From assembly GCF_902143515.1 (NCBI RefSeq), contig NZ_CABFVD010000002.1, positions 291,088 to 355,087 on the forward strand: DNA of 64,000 bases, in the 5' to 3' direction. A model generated the notes under the pieces. The model was not told the DNA's origin and did not search any database. It saw nothing but the letters and a program-made list of their open reading frames with translations. The DNA is from Hathewaya massiliensis (GTDB lineage Bacteria > Bacillota > Clostridia > Clostridiales > Clostridiaceae). Made by a program: the position numbers and the translations under genes. This document shows, piece after piece, positions 17,991-26,927 of this stretch. Each line of letters starts with the position of its first letter. Position 1 is the first letter of the stretch.

Positions 17991-18452
17991 ATGAAAGTAG
18001 CAACTAGTTGTTATATAACAAAAGATAATAAAACCTTAATGCTTCATAGAATAAAGAAGAAAGATGATGTACATAAAGGTAGATGGATAGGATTAGGTGG
18101 GAAAATAGAACAGGGGGAAACACCGGAGGACTGTGTAATACGAGAGGTTAAGGAAGAAAGCGGATTAACACTTAAAAATCCAATTTTAAGAGGAATATTA
18201 ACTTTTCCTAAATTTGATAAAAATGAGGACTGGTATGTCTTTTTATATACTGCAACAGAAGTTGAAGGTGAACTACAGGAATGTAATGAGGGTGTACTTC
18301 AGTGGATTGATAATGATAAGATTTTAGACTTAAACATCTTAGAGGGAGATAAATTATTTTTAGGGTGGCTTAAACAATATCAGATGTTTTCAGCAAAACT
18401 TGTCTATGATAATGGGGAACTTATAGAGCATAAGTTAGTGGTATATGACTAA
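17991..18452 (+). CDS. MutT-like Nudix hydrolase (8-oxo-dGTP diphosphatase type)
   Basis: 153 residues. The Nudix box GGKIEQGETPEDCVIREVKE is followed by ESGL. The opening VATSCYITKDNKTLMLHR and the WIGLGGK turn match the subfamily annotated as 8-oxo-dGTP diphosphatases, which clean the nucleotide pool. The substrate assignment is by family resemblance. SD ctggaggg lies 5-6 nt before the ATG. Its last 8 nt overlap the start of the O-antigen-ligase-like gene (ATGACTAA), so the two are translationally coupled despite having no obvious shared task. Confidence 0.8.
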   Translation: MKVATSCYITKDNKTLMLHRIKKKDDVHKGRWIGLGGKIEQGETPEDCVIREVKEESGLTLKNPILRGILTFPKFDKNEDWYVFLYTATEVEGELQECNEGVLQWIDNDKILDLNILEGDKLFLGWLKQYQMFSAKLVYDNGELIEHKLVVYD

Positions 18453-19662
18453 ATTTTATTTAAATAATAACATTTTATTTTTAATATTACTAATAGTCAT
18501 GTCCCCTTATACAACTATTATACCAGGCATATACATGACATATACTGTTTTATCAGGAAAAGTAAATTTAAAGAAAAATTATTTTAATATAGGATTTATT
18601 TTATTATTTTTGTGGGCTTTTACTGTAGGGGTTATAAATAGAAGTTTAACATCAATAATCTCACCCTTTGCCTTATTTATTTATTTTTGCTGTAGTGTAT
18701 ATATTGAAGATTATTTTATTAACAGAGAAAGAATAGAAAAAATATATAGATATTTATTGTATTTTTCTTTTTTATCAGCATTACTTGGGATTTTAGAAAA
18801 GATTATTAGCATATATTTTAAAACTAATCTTATAGCAAAATTTTTAGATTTTACTTGTCAACAAATAAATAATAAAAGAATATATAGTACATTTGGTAAT
18901 CCTAATGTGGCAGGAAATTGGTTTGCTATAATGATACTTGTTAGTCTTTATTTTTCTTCTTTAGAATCTAAATATAATAGGCTATTTTACAAATTGGCGA
19001 CGTTTTTGTTTACTGTTGCATTGTTCTTAACGGGATCTCGTGGAGCATTTATAGGATTGGCATTTGGACTGCTTATTTTTTATATTTGTAAATTTAATAT
19101 AAGCAAGAAGAATACAGTTTTATTAGTATCCATGTTTATAATTATATGCATAGTTACCTTTGTTCCAATACCTATTTTAGATAAGATTATTGATCATAAT
19201 GTTGGTCGTTCTTTTTATAATCGCATAAGAATATGGCGTGGATGTATAGAAATGATAAAAATTAAGCCTTTTACAGGATGGGGGCTTATGGCTATATGGG
19301 ATAATGGGGCAAAATACATAAGTCAGTATCATAAAACTTTATTTCATGCACATAACATTTGGATTACATTTATGAATACTCTTGGAATTATAGGGTTTTC
19401 TATATATTTATATATAAAGGTGAATTTATTTAGAAGCTTAAAGGTTCTTTATAGGGAAGGATGCACTCTTTTGCCGATGTTAGCAGGTATTCAAGCCTTA
19501 ATAATTGGTCATGGATTAGTTGATTTTACACTGATTGCACCACAACCAGCCTTATTATTTATATTGTGCTCAATTACAATAGTATCTCTTGAAAATCAAT
19601 ATAGGATTTCAGTAGTAAAGAATCCTTGGAACAATAAGGATGAGGTTTCCCATAAAGATTAA
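18445..19662 (+). CDS. O-antigen ligase/polymerase-like membrane protein
   Basis: 405 residues with about 10-11 membrane helices. The conserved periplasm-type loop region of the Wzy_C/RfaL superfamily is present: STFGNPNVAGNWFA, TGSRGAFIGLAFG, RIRIWRGCIEMIKIKPFTGW and LFHAHNIWITFMNTLG (the HxHN motif). Members join or polymerise lipid-linked sugars at the outer face of the membrane. In a Gram-positive this suggests a wall or capsular polysaccharide step. No polysaccharide cluster surrounds it. The start overlaps the Nudix gene by 8 nt and has no SD of its own. Confidence 0.75.
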   Translation: MTKFYLNNNILFLILLIVMSPYTTIIPGIYMTYTVLSGKVNLKKNYFNIGFILLFLWAFTVGVINRSLTSIISPFALFIYFCCSVYIEDYFINRERIEKIYRYLLYFSFLSALLGILEKIISIYFKTNLIAKFLDFTCQQINNKRIYSTFGNPNVAGNWFAIMILVSLYFSSLESKYNRLFYKLATFLFTVALFLTGSRGAFIGLAFGLLIFYICKFNISKKNTVLLVSMFIIICIVTFVPIPILDKIIDHNVGRSFYNRIRIWRGCIEMIKIKPFTGWGLMAIWDNGAKYISQYHKTLFHAHNIWITFMNTLGIIGFSIYLYIKVNLFRSLKVLYREGCTLLPMLAGIQALIIGHGLVDFTLIAPQPALLFILCSITIVSLENQYRISVVKNPWNNKDEVSHKD

Positions 19663-19686
19663 AACATTATTATCATTATAAAAAAC

Positions 19687-19716
19687 AAAAGTAAGGCCTA
19701 AAGGCTCTTACTTTTA
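19687..19716. terminator. Bidirectional terminator between convergent genes
   Basis: AAAAGTAAG/CTTACTTTT with inner GCCT/AGGC. A-run on one side and T-run on the other serve both converging transcripts. It overlaps the stop codon of the ABC-F gene. Confidence 0.8.
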
Positions 19717-21300
19717 TTGGATTTCTAAGTATTCATCATAAGTAACTTTTTTATCAATGAATTTTGTAGGACTTATATCTATAATTCTATTTGCAATGGT
19801 TTGTATAAATTGGTGGTCATGAGATGTAAAAAGTATATTACTCTTATAATCCATTAAGCCATTATTTAAAGCTGTAATTGATTCTAGGTCTAAATGGTTA
19901 GTTGGTTGGTCTAGTATAAGCACGTTTGCATTGCTTAACATAGTTTTTGATAGCATACATCTAACCTTTTCTCCACCGGATAAAACTTTAACTTGTTTTA
20001 GTGCTTCTTCTCCTGAGAATAACATTCTTCCTAGGAAACCACGTAAATAGGTTTCATATTTTTCTTCTGAGTATTGTCTTAACCAGTCCACTAGATTTAA
20101 GTCTACATCATTAAAGAATTCGGAGTTATCTTTAGGTAGGTAAGCTTTTGTTATGGTAATGCCCCACTTATATTCTCCACTGTCTGGTTCCATTTCTCCA
20201 GATAGTATTTTAAATAGTGTAGTTATGGAAAGTTCATCACCTATAAAAGCAATTTTATCGTTTTTATCTAAAGTAAAGCTTACATTGTCTAAAACCTTTA
20301 TTCCATCAATGGTCTTGCTTAAGGAATCTACCTTTAATATATCGTTTCCAACTTCTCTCTCTGGTTTAAATCCTATAAAGGGATATCTTCTACTAGAAGG
20401 CTGAATATCATCTAGATCAATTTTATCTAATAATTTTTTACGGGAAGTTGCTTGTTTTGATTTAGAGGCATTTGCACTAAATCTTGCTATAAATTCTTGT
20501 AATTCCTTAATTTTTTCTTCTTTTTTCTTATTTTGTTCTTTAGCCATCTTAAGAGCTAATTGGCTAGACTCATACCAGAAATCATAATTTCCTACATATA
20601 ATTTAATGCTACCGAAATCTACATCTGCCATATGGGTACATACTTTATTTAGGAAGTATCTATCGTGGGATACTACAATTACTGTACCTTGGAAGTTTAT
20701 TAAAAATTCTTCAAGCCATTTAATAGAATTAACGTCTAAGTGGTTAGTAGGCTCGTCTAGTATAAGAAGTCCAGGGCTACCAAATAGAGCTTGAGCTAGT
20801 AATACCTTAACTTTTTCACTACCTGAAAGTTCTTTTAAGGCTTTTTCATGAAGTTCTGTTTCTATGCCTAAACCTTGAAGTAGAGAAGAAGCTTCAGATT
20901 CTGCTTCCCAACCGTTTAAGTCTGCAAATTCACCTTCAAGTTCAGCAGCTTTTATTCCATCCTCATCTGTAAAAGGATCTTTTGCATATATAGCATCTTT
21001 TTCCTTCATTATTTCATAAAGTCTTTCATTTCCCATTATAACTGTTTCTAGAACAGGAAATTCGTCAAACTTAAAGTGATCTTGTTTTAAAATAGACATT
21101 CTAACGCCAGGTTCAATAGATACATCACCTTTATTAGGCTCTATTTCTCCAGATAAAATTTTTAAAAATGTACTTTTACCTGCACCATTAGCACCTATAA
21201 CACCGTAGCAGTTCCCAGAAGTAAACTTAAGATTTACATCTTCAAAAAGTTTCTTTTCACCATATCTTAAACTTAAATTTCTTACTGTAATCAAATCCAT
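19714..21300 (-). CDS. ABC-F family ATPase
   Basis: 528 residues from ATG 21300 (SD aaaggatgg). A TTG 15 nt upstream is open but less likely. It has two soluble ATPase domains and no membrane helices. NBD1 has Walker A GANGAGKSTFLKIL (about 34-47), signature LSGSEK and Walker B LLILDEPTNHLD. The linker of 45 charged residues is helical (KEQNKKKEEKIKELQEFIARF). NBD2 has signature LSGGEK and LILDQPTNHLD, but its Walker A reads GDELSITTLFKIL, with no GK(S/T), so ATP binding there is questionable. ABC-F proteins act on ribosomes in translation or antibiotic resistance. The exact role here is not determined. Confidence 0.88.
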   Translation of the reverse strand: MDLITVRNLSLRYGEKKLFEDVNLKFTSGNCYGVIGANGAGKSTFLKILSGEIEPNKGDVSIEPGVRMSILKQDHFKFDEFPVLETVIMGNERLYEIMKEKDAIYAKDPFTDEDGIKAAELEGEFADLNGWEAESEASSLLQGLGIETELHEKALKELSGSEKVKVLLAQALFGSPGLLILDEPTNHLDVNSIKWLEEFLINFQGTVIVVSHDRYFLNKVCTHMADVDFGSIKLYVGNYDFWYESSQLALKMAKEQNKKKEEKIKELQEFIARFSANASKSKQATSRKKLLDKIDLDDIQPSSRRYPFIGFKPEREVGNDILKVDSLSKTIDGIKVLDNVSFTLDKNDKIAFIGDELSITTLFKILSGEMEPDSGEYKWGITITKAYLPKDNSEFFNDVDLNLVDWLRQYSEEKYETYLRGFLGRMLFSGEEALKQVKVLSGGEKVRCMLSKTMLSNANVLILDQPTNHLDLESITALNNGLMDYKSNILFTSHDHQFIQTIANRIIDISPTKFIDKKVTYDEYLEIQ

Positions 21301-21490
21301 ACCATCCTTTATCAAATTTTATAATGCTAAAATATTATACCATATTGCCACATTATATCATAAGATAGGTGAGTTAAATAGAAGTTATTTATAGAAATTA
21401 AGGATTAAGTTATAGTAATGTATAGTAAAGGTGGGGAGCAGTCATAGAAGTTATTCACAGAAAATTCTAGTTAATGTGCTATATTTGATA

Positions 21491-21522
21491 TATAATTAAA
21501 TTGAACTCTTTACATAGAGTTC
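21491..21522 (+). promoter_or_regulatory. -10-like element and hairpin upstream of the ABC importer
   Basis: TATAAT at 21491-21496 is followed by a perfect 7-bp hairpin GAACTCT/AGAGTTC (21503-21522), 27 nt before the first gene. The hairpin could be an operator or 5'-end structure. Confidence 0.4.
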
Positions 21523-21548
21523 ATAATTCTAAATTTTGGGGTGAGCAT

Positions 21549-22568
21549 ATGAAAAAAGTATTTTCAATTTTTATGACGGTGTGTATAGTAGTTACTTCAT
21601 CCTTATTTGCACTTGGTTGTTCAACTAAGGAAAATAATAAGGATGAGAAAAAGGAAACTACAAAGGTAACAGAGGAAACTAAAAAAGAAAAGATTAAAAT
21701 AGCAACTTTAAAAGGTCCAACAGGTATGGGCATGGTTAAGCTTATGGAAGAAAATAAAGAAAGCTATGATATTTCTTTATTTGACTCTCCTGATCAAATA
21801 GTTTCTAAGGTAGTAAATGGAGAAGTAGATGGTGCAGCGGTTCCTTCTAATTTAGCTTCTGTTTTATACAATAAAACTAAAGGTGGGGTAAAATTAGTAG
21901 GAGTAAATACCCTAGGAGTTTTATATGTAGTTGAAAATGGAGATACTATAAAAAGTATTAAGGATTTAAAGGGAAAAACAGTTTATGCTAGTGGAAAGGG
22001 AGCTACTCCTGAGTATATTTTAAATCATATTTTAAAGGAAAATGGATTAGATCCAGAGAAGGATTTAAAAATAGAATATAAGGCTCAACATAATGATTTA
22101 GCTGCTTTAGTAGCTTCAAAAAAAGCAGAAATTGCAGTACTTCCAGAACCTTTTGTAACTACAACAAAGATGAAGAATAAAGAGTTAAACATACAATTAG
22201 ATTTAACTAAAGAATGGGAAAAGGTAGCTAAAGATAATGGAAAACTAGCTATGGGAACTTTAATTTTTAGAAAAGATTTTATAGAAAAAAGAAATGAAGA
22301 TGTAAAATCTTTCTTAGAGAATTATAAAAAATCTGTAGAATTTGTAAATGCTAATAAGGAAGAGGCAGGCAAGCTTATAGAGAAAAATGGAATAATTCCA
22401 AAGGCAAAAATAGCAGAAATGGCTATACCAAAGTGTAATATAGTGTTTATGGATGCTAAGGAATCAAGAAAGTCTTTAGAAAGTTTTTATAAAGTATTAA
22501 GTGATAGCAATCCAAAGTCTATTGGAGGAAAGTTACCAGATGAGAATTTCTACTATGAAGGCAAATAA
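21549..22568 (+). CDS. ABC transporter substrate-binding lipoprotein (SsuA/ThiY-like)
   Basis: 339 residues from ATG 21549 (SD ggggtgag). The signal peptide ends in lipobox FALGC with the lipid Cys near residue 22, then a charged linker. The binding domain (ATLKGPTGMGMVKLMEE, DGAAVPSNLASVLYNK, LKGKTVYASGKGATPEYILN, VASKKAEIAVLPEPFVTT) is of the NMT1/SsuA type that binds sulfonates, pyrimidine thiamine precursors and similar small molecules. The ligand cannot be read. It overlaps the permease gene by 14 nt and forms an importer with the two genes after it. Confidence 0.85.
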   Translation: MKKVFSIFMTVCIVVTSSLFALGCSTKENNKDEKKETTKVTEETKKEKIKIATLKGPTGMGMVKLMEENKESYDISLFDSPDQIVSKVVNGEVDGAAVPSNLASVLYNKTKGGVKLVGVNTLGVLYVVENGDTIKSIKDLKGKTVYASGKGATPEYILNHILKENGLDPEKDLKIEYKAQHNDLAALVASKKAEIAVLPEPFVTTTKMKNKELNIQLDLTKEWEKVAKDNGKLAMGTLIFRKDFIEKRNEDVKSFLENYKKSVEFVNANKEEAGKLIEKNGIIPKAKIAEMAIPKCNIVFMDAKESRKSLESFYKVLSDSNPKSIGGKLPDENFYYEGK

Positions 22569-23307
22569 TAAAATTTGTAAAATAGTAAAAAAATCAGCAA
22601 TAATATTATTTTGGTTGTGTATTTGGGAGCTATGCTCCCTTTTTCTTAATACGGAAATTTTATTTCCAGCTCCCTTAGCTGTATTAAAAGCCCTTTACCA
22701 TCTAATGGGGAAGGAAGCCTTTTGGATTAGTGTTTTTCAAAGTATATTAAGAGTTATTGAGGGTATAAGTTTCTCTATAATTACAGGAATCCTTCTAGGG
22801 ATTATATCAGGAATAAATAAATTTGTAGAAGAGTTATTAGAGCCTTTAGTGGTGACTATAAAGGCAACTCCAGTTATGTCTGTTATAATTGTAGCCTTAG
22901 TTTGGTTTCAATCTTCAGGAGTTCCTATATTTACAAGTATACTTATGTGCTTTCCTATAATTTATACTAATGTTTTGCAAGGTATAAAATCTGTAGATAA
23001 GAAACTTTTAGAAATGGCTAAGGTATACAAGGTAAAGAAGATATATATATTAAAAGATATATACATACCTTCTATAAAATCTTATATAGTGTCGGGAGTT
23101 CTTATGTGCCTAGGCTTAGGATGGAAGGTTACTGTGGCTTCAGAAGTTTTAAGTACACCTAAATATTCTATAGGATTAAATCTTTTAAATGCTAAAAGCA
23201 TATTAGATATGGAAGAGCTTTTTGCATGGACTATAGTGGTGGTTATATTAAGTCTTATTTTTGAAAATATATTTAAATTTTATATAAACAGGAAAAGTAA
23301 TAAGTAA
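22555..23307 (+). CDS. ABC transporter permease (SsuC/ThiX-like)
   Basis: About 250 residues from ATG 22555, which overlaps the substrate-binding gene by 14 nt, so translation is coupled. Six hydrophobic segments. The EAA loop is seen as AKVYKVKKIYILKDIYIPSI, where the permease docks on the ATPase. The stretch LEPLVVTIKATPVMSVIIVA is typical of the BPD_transp_1 domain of nitrate/sulfonate/taurine-type importers. The ATPase gene follows only after 236 nt, an unusually long gap with a structured leader. Confidence 0.88.
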   Translation: MKANNKICKIVKKSAIILFWLCIWELCSLFLNTEILFPAPLAVLKALYHLMGKEAFWISVFQSILRVIEGISFSIITGILLGIISGINKFVEELLEPLVVTIKATPVMSVIIVALVWFQSSGVPIFTSILMCFPIIYTNVLQGIKSVDKKLLEMAKVYKVKKIYILKDIYIPSIKSYIVSGVLMCLGLGWKVTVASEVLSTPKYSIGLNLLNAKSILDMEELFAWTIVVVILSLIFENIFKFYINRKSNK

Positions 23308-23480
23308 TTCACTCTTACCTATTCGGTCCTCTATAGCTTACAATTTAAAAATCTAGCTCATAATTTAAATATAAAAAACAGAAAAATATTGTTTGATGTA
23401 TATAAACAATTTAAATATCTAGTTCATAATTTAAGCTAAAAATTCAATAACTTATTATAGATTAAAATATGACTATAGTG

Positions 23481-23543
23481 AAGGGAAGTGAATTTTAGTA
23501 AGAGTTTGGTTCTAGCGATACATTTTCTTACTAAAGATAATTT
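23481..23543 (+). promoter_or_regulatory. Hairpin bridging a distant SD and the start codon
   Basis: SD-like AAGGGA at 23481-23486. Stem TTTTAGTAAGA (23493-23503) pairs with TCTTACTAAAG (23526-23536), 11 bp with one T-G. The start ATG is at 23544 and has no SD in its immediate 15 nt. Folding would bring the SD to about 15 nt from the ATG. The loop shares TTTGG...ATACA with the copy at 28672-28715. An alternative reading is a 19-codon coupled leader ORF, GTG 23488 to TGA 23547. Confidence 0.55.
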
Positions 23544-24158
23544 ATGAATGGAAAGAAAGATTACCATATACAATTAATAAATCTATGTAAGTATTATGAA
23601 GATAAATGTATATTTAAGGATTTTAGTATGGGGTTTGAAAAGAACAAAATAACAACTATAGTGGCTTCTTCAGGTTATGGTAAAACTACTCTTCTTAATA
23701 TCATAAGCGGATTGGAGAACTTAGATAGTGGTGAAGTTATAGTAAAGTCTAAAAATATATCTTATATGTTTCAGGAAGATAGGCTAATGCCTTGGCTGAC
23801 CGTTTATGAAAATATAGCTTTTGTGTTAAAATCTTTAATGGATAATGAAGAAATAAAAGATAGGGTAGAGAAATACTTAAAATTAGTAAGGTTAGAGGAT
23901 GCTAAAGAAATGTATCCTGAAAAGTTAAGTGGTGGAATGAATAGAAGGGTGGCACTTGCTAGATCTCTTGCATATAAAAGTGACATACTTCTTATGGATG
24001 AACCTTTTAAGGGGTTAGATTTAAAATTAAAGGAAGAAATAATAAAAGATTTTTATGATTTATGGACAAAAGAAAAAAATACGGTAATATTAGTAAGTCA
24101 TGATTTAAAAGAGGCAGAACTTTTAAAAAGTGAAATAGCTTACTTAGAAAACAAATAA
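23544..24158 (+). CDS. ABC transporter ATP-binding protein (SsuB/ThiZ-like)
   Basis: 204 residues, short for the family but complete. Walker A is ASSGYGKTTLLNII with Ala-Ser replacing the usual Gly-Pro (residues about 40-53). The Q-loop is MFQEDRLMPWLTV, the signature is SGGMNRRVALARSLA (LSGGM), Walker B is ILLMDEPFKGLD and the H-loop is VSHDLKEAELL. It energises the importer with the two upstream genes. The start is ATG 23544. A hairpin separates it from the only purine-rich SD candidate. Confidence 0.88.
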   Translation: MNGKKDYHIQLINLCKYYEDKCIFKDFSMGFEKNKITTIVASSGYGKTTLLNIISGLENLDSGEVIVKSKNISYMFQEDRLMPWLTVYENIAFVLKSLMDNEEIKDRVEKYLKLVRLEDAKEMYPEKLSGGMNRRVALARSLAYKSDILLMDEPFKGLDLKLKEEIIKDFYDLWTKEKNTVILVSHDLKEAELLKSEIAYLENK

Positions 24159-24308
24159 TAAATATGTACAAGTGATGATAAGTGTCAAGTGGTAAAAACA
24201 ATGGAGCAATTTTATATAAAATTTTAACAGTGTTTATAATTGATTACAAAGTAAAAAATAGGTTATAATATATAGTATATATAAAATTTATTCTAAAGGA
24301 GTTTTTAA

Positions 24309-25187
24309 ATGAATGATTTTGTTATTATAACGGATTCGGGATGTGATTTATCTTTAGAACTAGTAAAGTCTTTAAATGTTAAATATATAGGATTAGTTTG
24401 TAATTTAAATGAAAGAGAAATAATTGAGGACTTTGGAAAAAGTCTTTCTTATAGAGAATTTTATGATGAAGTTAGAAAAGGAGCTTCTCCAAGCACAAGT
24501 CAGATTAATTCTTTTAGATTTTGTATTGAATTTGAAAAGTATGTCAAAGAAAATGTGGACATATTATATATATCCCTTTCTTCAGCATTAAGTGGAACAT
24601 ATAATAGTGCAATAATTGCAAGGGAACAAATATTAGAAAAATACCCTAACGCAAGTATATCTATCTTTGATTCAAAGGCTGCATCTAGTGGGCAAGGTTT
24701 TTTAGTATATAAGGCTGCTAAGCTAAGAGAGATGGGGAAATCAAAGGAATACATAGTAAAGTGGTTAGAAGAAAACCATAATAGGGTTTGTCATTATTTC
24801 ACAGTAGATGACCTTCAACATTTAAAAAGAGGGGGTAGGGTTAGCGCCTTATCTGCTGACATAGGTACTTTACTTAATATAAAACCAGTACTTTATGTAG
24901 ATGAAGAAGGTAGACTTATTCCTTTTTGCAAAGCAAGGGGAAAAAAACAAGCATTAAGAAAATTATTTAAAAACTTAGAAACTCATTTAACTGAAGATAC
25001 CTTAGAAGATATATTTATTTCTCACAGTGATAATTTAGAAGGGGCAGAATCTCTGGCTAATATGATAAAAGAAAAGTATAAGGTAAAAAATATTGTAATT
25101 AATTATATTGGCTTAGTTATAGGTAGTCATACAGGAGCTGGAACTGTGGCACTGTACTTTTTAGGAACTCATAAGGCTCCTAAATAA
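24309..25187 (+). CDS. DegV family fatty-acid-binding protein
   Basis: 292 residues: IITDSGCDLS at the N-terminus, TSQINSFRF (the phosphate/fatty-acid headgroup Ser-Thr region), YISLSSALSGTYNSAI, FDSKAASSGQG and a C-terminal GSHTGAGTVALYFLG. DegV (FakB-type) proteins bind a fatty acid and present it to the kinase FakA for phosphorylation. Several paralogues per Clostridium genome are usual. A strong SD (aaaggagt) precedes the ATG. It appears monocistronic. Confidence 0.9.
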   Translation: MNDFVIITDSGCDLSLELVKSLNVKYIGLVCNLNEREIIEDFGKSLSYREFYDEVRKGASPSTSQINSFRFCIEFEKYVKENVDILYISLSSALSGTYNSAIIAREQILEKYPNASISIFDSKAASSGQGFLVYKAAKLREMGKSKEYIVKWLEENHNRVCHYFTVDDLQHLKRGGRVSALSADIGTLLNIKPVLYVDEEGRLIPFCKARGKKQALRKLFKNLETHLTEDTLEDIFISHSDNLEGAESLANMIKEKYKVKNIVINYIGLVIGSHTGAGTVALYFLGTHKAPK

Positions 25188-25488
25188 CATATATTAAATA
25201 GAACGAATAGAAGCTGTATCTTCAAAGAGGGGGATAGCAAGCTTTAAATAAATATATTAATAGCATGTAAATCAGGGGTTGTTTCACTAAGAAATTTACA
25301 TATAGTATATTGTGCAAATTTAAATTAACATAATATATTGTAGTATTTATTCTTAAGGTCACAGCCCCTATTATATTTAACTAAACTTTCATACATAATT
25401 TTTAAATTCTAAATAGATTAATAAAGGAAATACAAATTTTATAGCTGCGAAAGTCTAATATTTAATTAATAATAGTAATAATGAATTT
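25188..25488. other. Gene-free spacer with inverted repeats
   Basis: No credible ORF. ATGTAAAT/ATTTACAT (25265-25272 and 25294-25301) form an 8-bp stem around AGGGGTTGT. A near-inverse ACAGCCCCT lies at 25362-25370. The AGGGGCTGT motif recurs in the terminator at 43808, so this may be part of a repeated hairpin. Confidence 0.4.
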
Positions 25489-26640
25489 TTACAACTTTAT
25501 TATCTTATTTAAACAATCAGCAGTATAATCAATATCTTCTACAGTATTAAAATGTCCAAAGCTAAATCTTACAGTGCCCCTTGGGAAAGTGTTTAGGGTT
25601 TTATGAGCTGATGGGGCACAGTGAAGTCCACATCTTGTCATTATATTATATTCATTAGCTAAAATTGAGGAAACCTCACCATTGTCTAGTTTAGTAAAGT
25701 CTAAGGAGACAACAGGGGTTCTATTTTCTATAGTATTTAATCCAATTAATTTAACATCTTTTAAATTTAAAATTTTCTCTATAAACATATTTGTAAGATA
25801 GAGTTCTTTTTCTCTAATTGTGTTTAGGCTAATTTTATTAAGATATTTTAAGGAAGCATTTAGCCCATAAATTCCTGGTATATTTAAGGTTCCACTTTCA
25901 TATTTATCAGGCATATACTCTGGCTGAGTTTCTTGTTCTGAAAGGCTTCCAGTTCCTCCTTCTATAAAGGAATCTACCTTTGGAATTAGGGAATCTTTTA
26001 TAATAAACCCTCCAATTCCTTGTGGACCTAAAAGTGATTTATGACCTGCAAAGGCTAAGGCATCTACATTGATTTTATTAAAATCAATATCTAAAAATCC
26101 AGCTGTTTGAGCAGAATCCACTATAAAAATTAAATTATTTTCCTTACAAATCTTACCTACTTCTTCTAGGGGGAGTATGGTTCCACAAACATTAGAGGCA
26201 TTGGTCATAATAATAGCTTTTGTATTGGGCTTTATATGCTCTAAAATGTCTTTAGGATTAAGTCTTCCTAATATATCACATTGAACCTTTGATATTTCTA
26301 CTCCTCTTTTACTTAAGGAGGAAAGTGGACGCATAACTGCATTGTGCTCCATGGAGGATACTATAACATGATCACCTTTTTTTAATAGTCCCTTAATTAA
26401 AGTATTTAAGCTTTCAGTTATATTTTTTGTAAATATTACGCTTTCAGGCTTTTTAAAATTAAATAAAGCACAGAGCAATTCTCTTGTCTCAAAAACTATG
26501 TTTTCCGCATCTAAGGAAGAAGCATATACTCCCCTATTAACATTACAACCCACATTTTTTATGTAATTCATCATGGCTTCAGGAACTTCAGGAGCCTTAG
26601 GAAAAGATGTAGCTCCATTATCTAAATAAACATTTTTCAT
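25489..26640 (-). CDS. Cysteine desulfurase / selenocysteine lyase-like protein (class V aminotransferase)
   Basis: 383 residues from the MKNVYLDNGATSFPK start. PLP fold: SSMEHNAVMRPL, DSAQTAGFLDID, and the PLP-lysine motif AFAGHKSLLGPQGIGG. The catalytic-loop Cys lies in TRCGLHCAPSAHKTL near residue 343. It releases S (or Se) from Cys (or selenocysteine) as a persulfide. Divergence from yedE-tusA-DUF3343 suggests supply of sulfur or selenium to that set. No SD lies next to ATG 26640. The purine-rich candidate is about 85 nt upstream behind a folded leader. The in-frame extension MWSSCRDY lacks an SD as well. Confidence 0.85.
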   Translation of the reverse strand: MKNVYLDNGATSFPKAPEVPEAMMNYIKNVGCNVNRGVYASSLDAENIVFETRELLCALFNFKKPESVIFTKNITESLNTLIKGLLKKGDHVIVSSMEHNAVMRPLSSLSKRGVEISKVQCDILGRLNPKDILEHIKPNTKAIIMTNASNVCGTILPLEEVGKICKENNLIFIVDSAQTAGFLDIDFNKINVDALAFAGHKSLLGPQGIGGFIIKDSLIPKVDSFIEGGTGSLSEQETQPEYMPDKYESGTLNIPGIYGLNASLKYLNKISLNTIREKELYLTNMFIEKILNLKDVKLIGLNTIENRTPVVSLDFTKLDNGEVSSILANEYNIMTRCGLHCAPSAHKTLNTFPRGTVRFSFGHFNTVEDIDYTADCLNKIIKL

Positions 26641-26644
26641 ATAA

Positions 26645-26745
26645 TCACGGCAAGAAGACCACACTTGCTTGTGTGGATGTAGGAAATGTTACTTAATTAT
26701 AGGTAACACCCTAATCTGCCACATACACCTCACTTTCTTGTTGCA
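26645..26745 (-). promoter_or_regulatory. Structured leader of the cysteine desulfurase gene
   Basis: In the reverse-strand RNA, SD-like GAGGTG (about 26722-26730) is followed by an extended hairpin: TGTGG/CCACA, TAGG/CCTA, TGTTAC/GTAACA with internal loops. A second stem then closes as GCAAG/CTTGC, or alternatively CCACAC/GTGTGG, before the start codon at 26640. A short ORF (MWQIRVLPIIK) begins just after the GAGGTG. The layout places structure between SD and start. I do not recognise a known riboswitch. Confidence 0.5.
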
Positions 26746-26927
26746 AGCTATTAAATTAATTATACAGATCACTATAGGAATACATGGTCATGTTGGTATT
26801 ATCTATAGACATATGACAACCTATTACAAAAAACGATTTAACAAAATGTTCAGACTTTATTAAAATAAAAATGATGTGTGTAATTATCTATTTATTATAT
26901 TAACAAATAAGGAGGGAGTTGTAAAAC

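Noticed and set aside
23493-23536. preQ1-I riboswitch (GGTTCTAGC-like loop)
   Set aside because: The loop match is partial, the A-rich tail is missing, and the homologous copy at 28672 lacks the same bases; gene context is not queuosine-related.
26645-26745. T-box leader for the cysteine desulfurase
   Set aside because: AGGGTGTTACC only loosely resembles the T-box core; no specifier loop or antiterminator/terminator pair was found.
26669-26863. 64-codon plus-strand ORF between the cysteine desulfurase and yedE
   Set aside because: No SD, unlikely composition, and it overlaps the structured leader of the reverse-strand gene.
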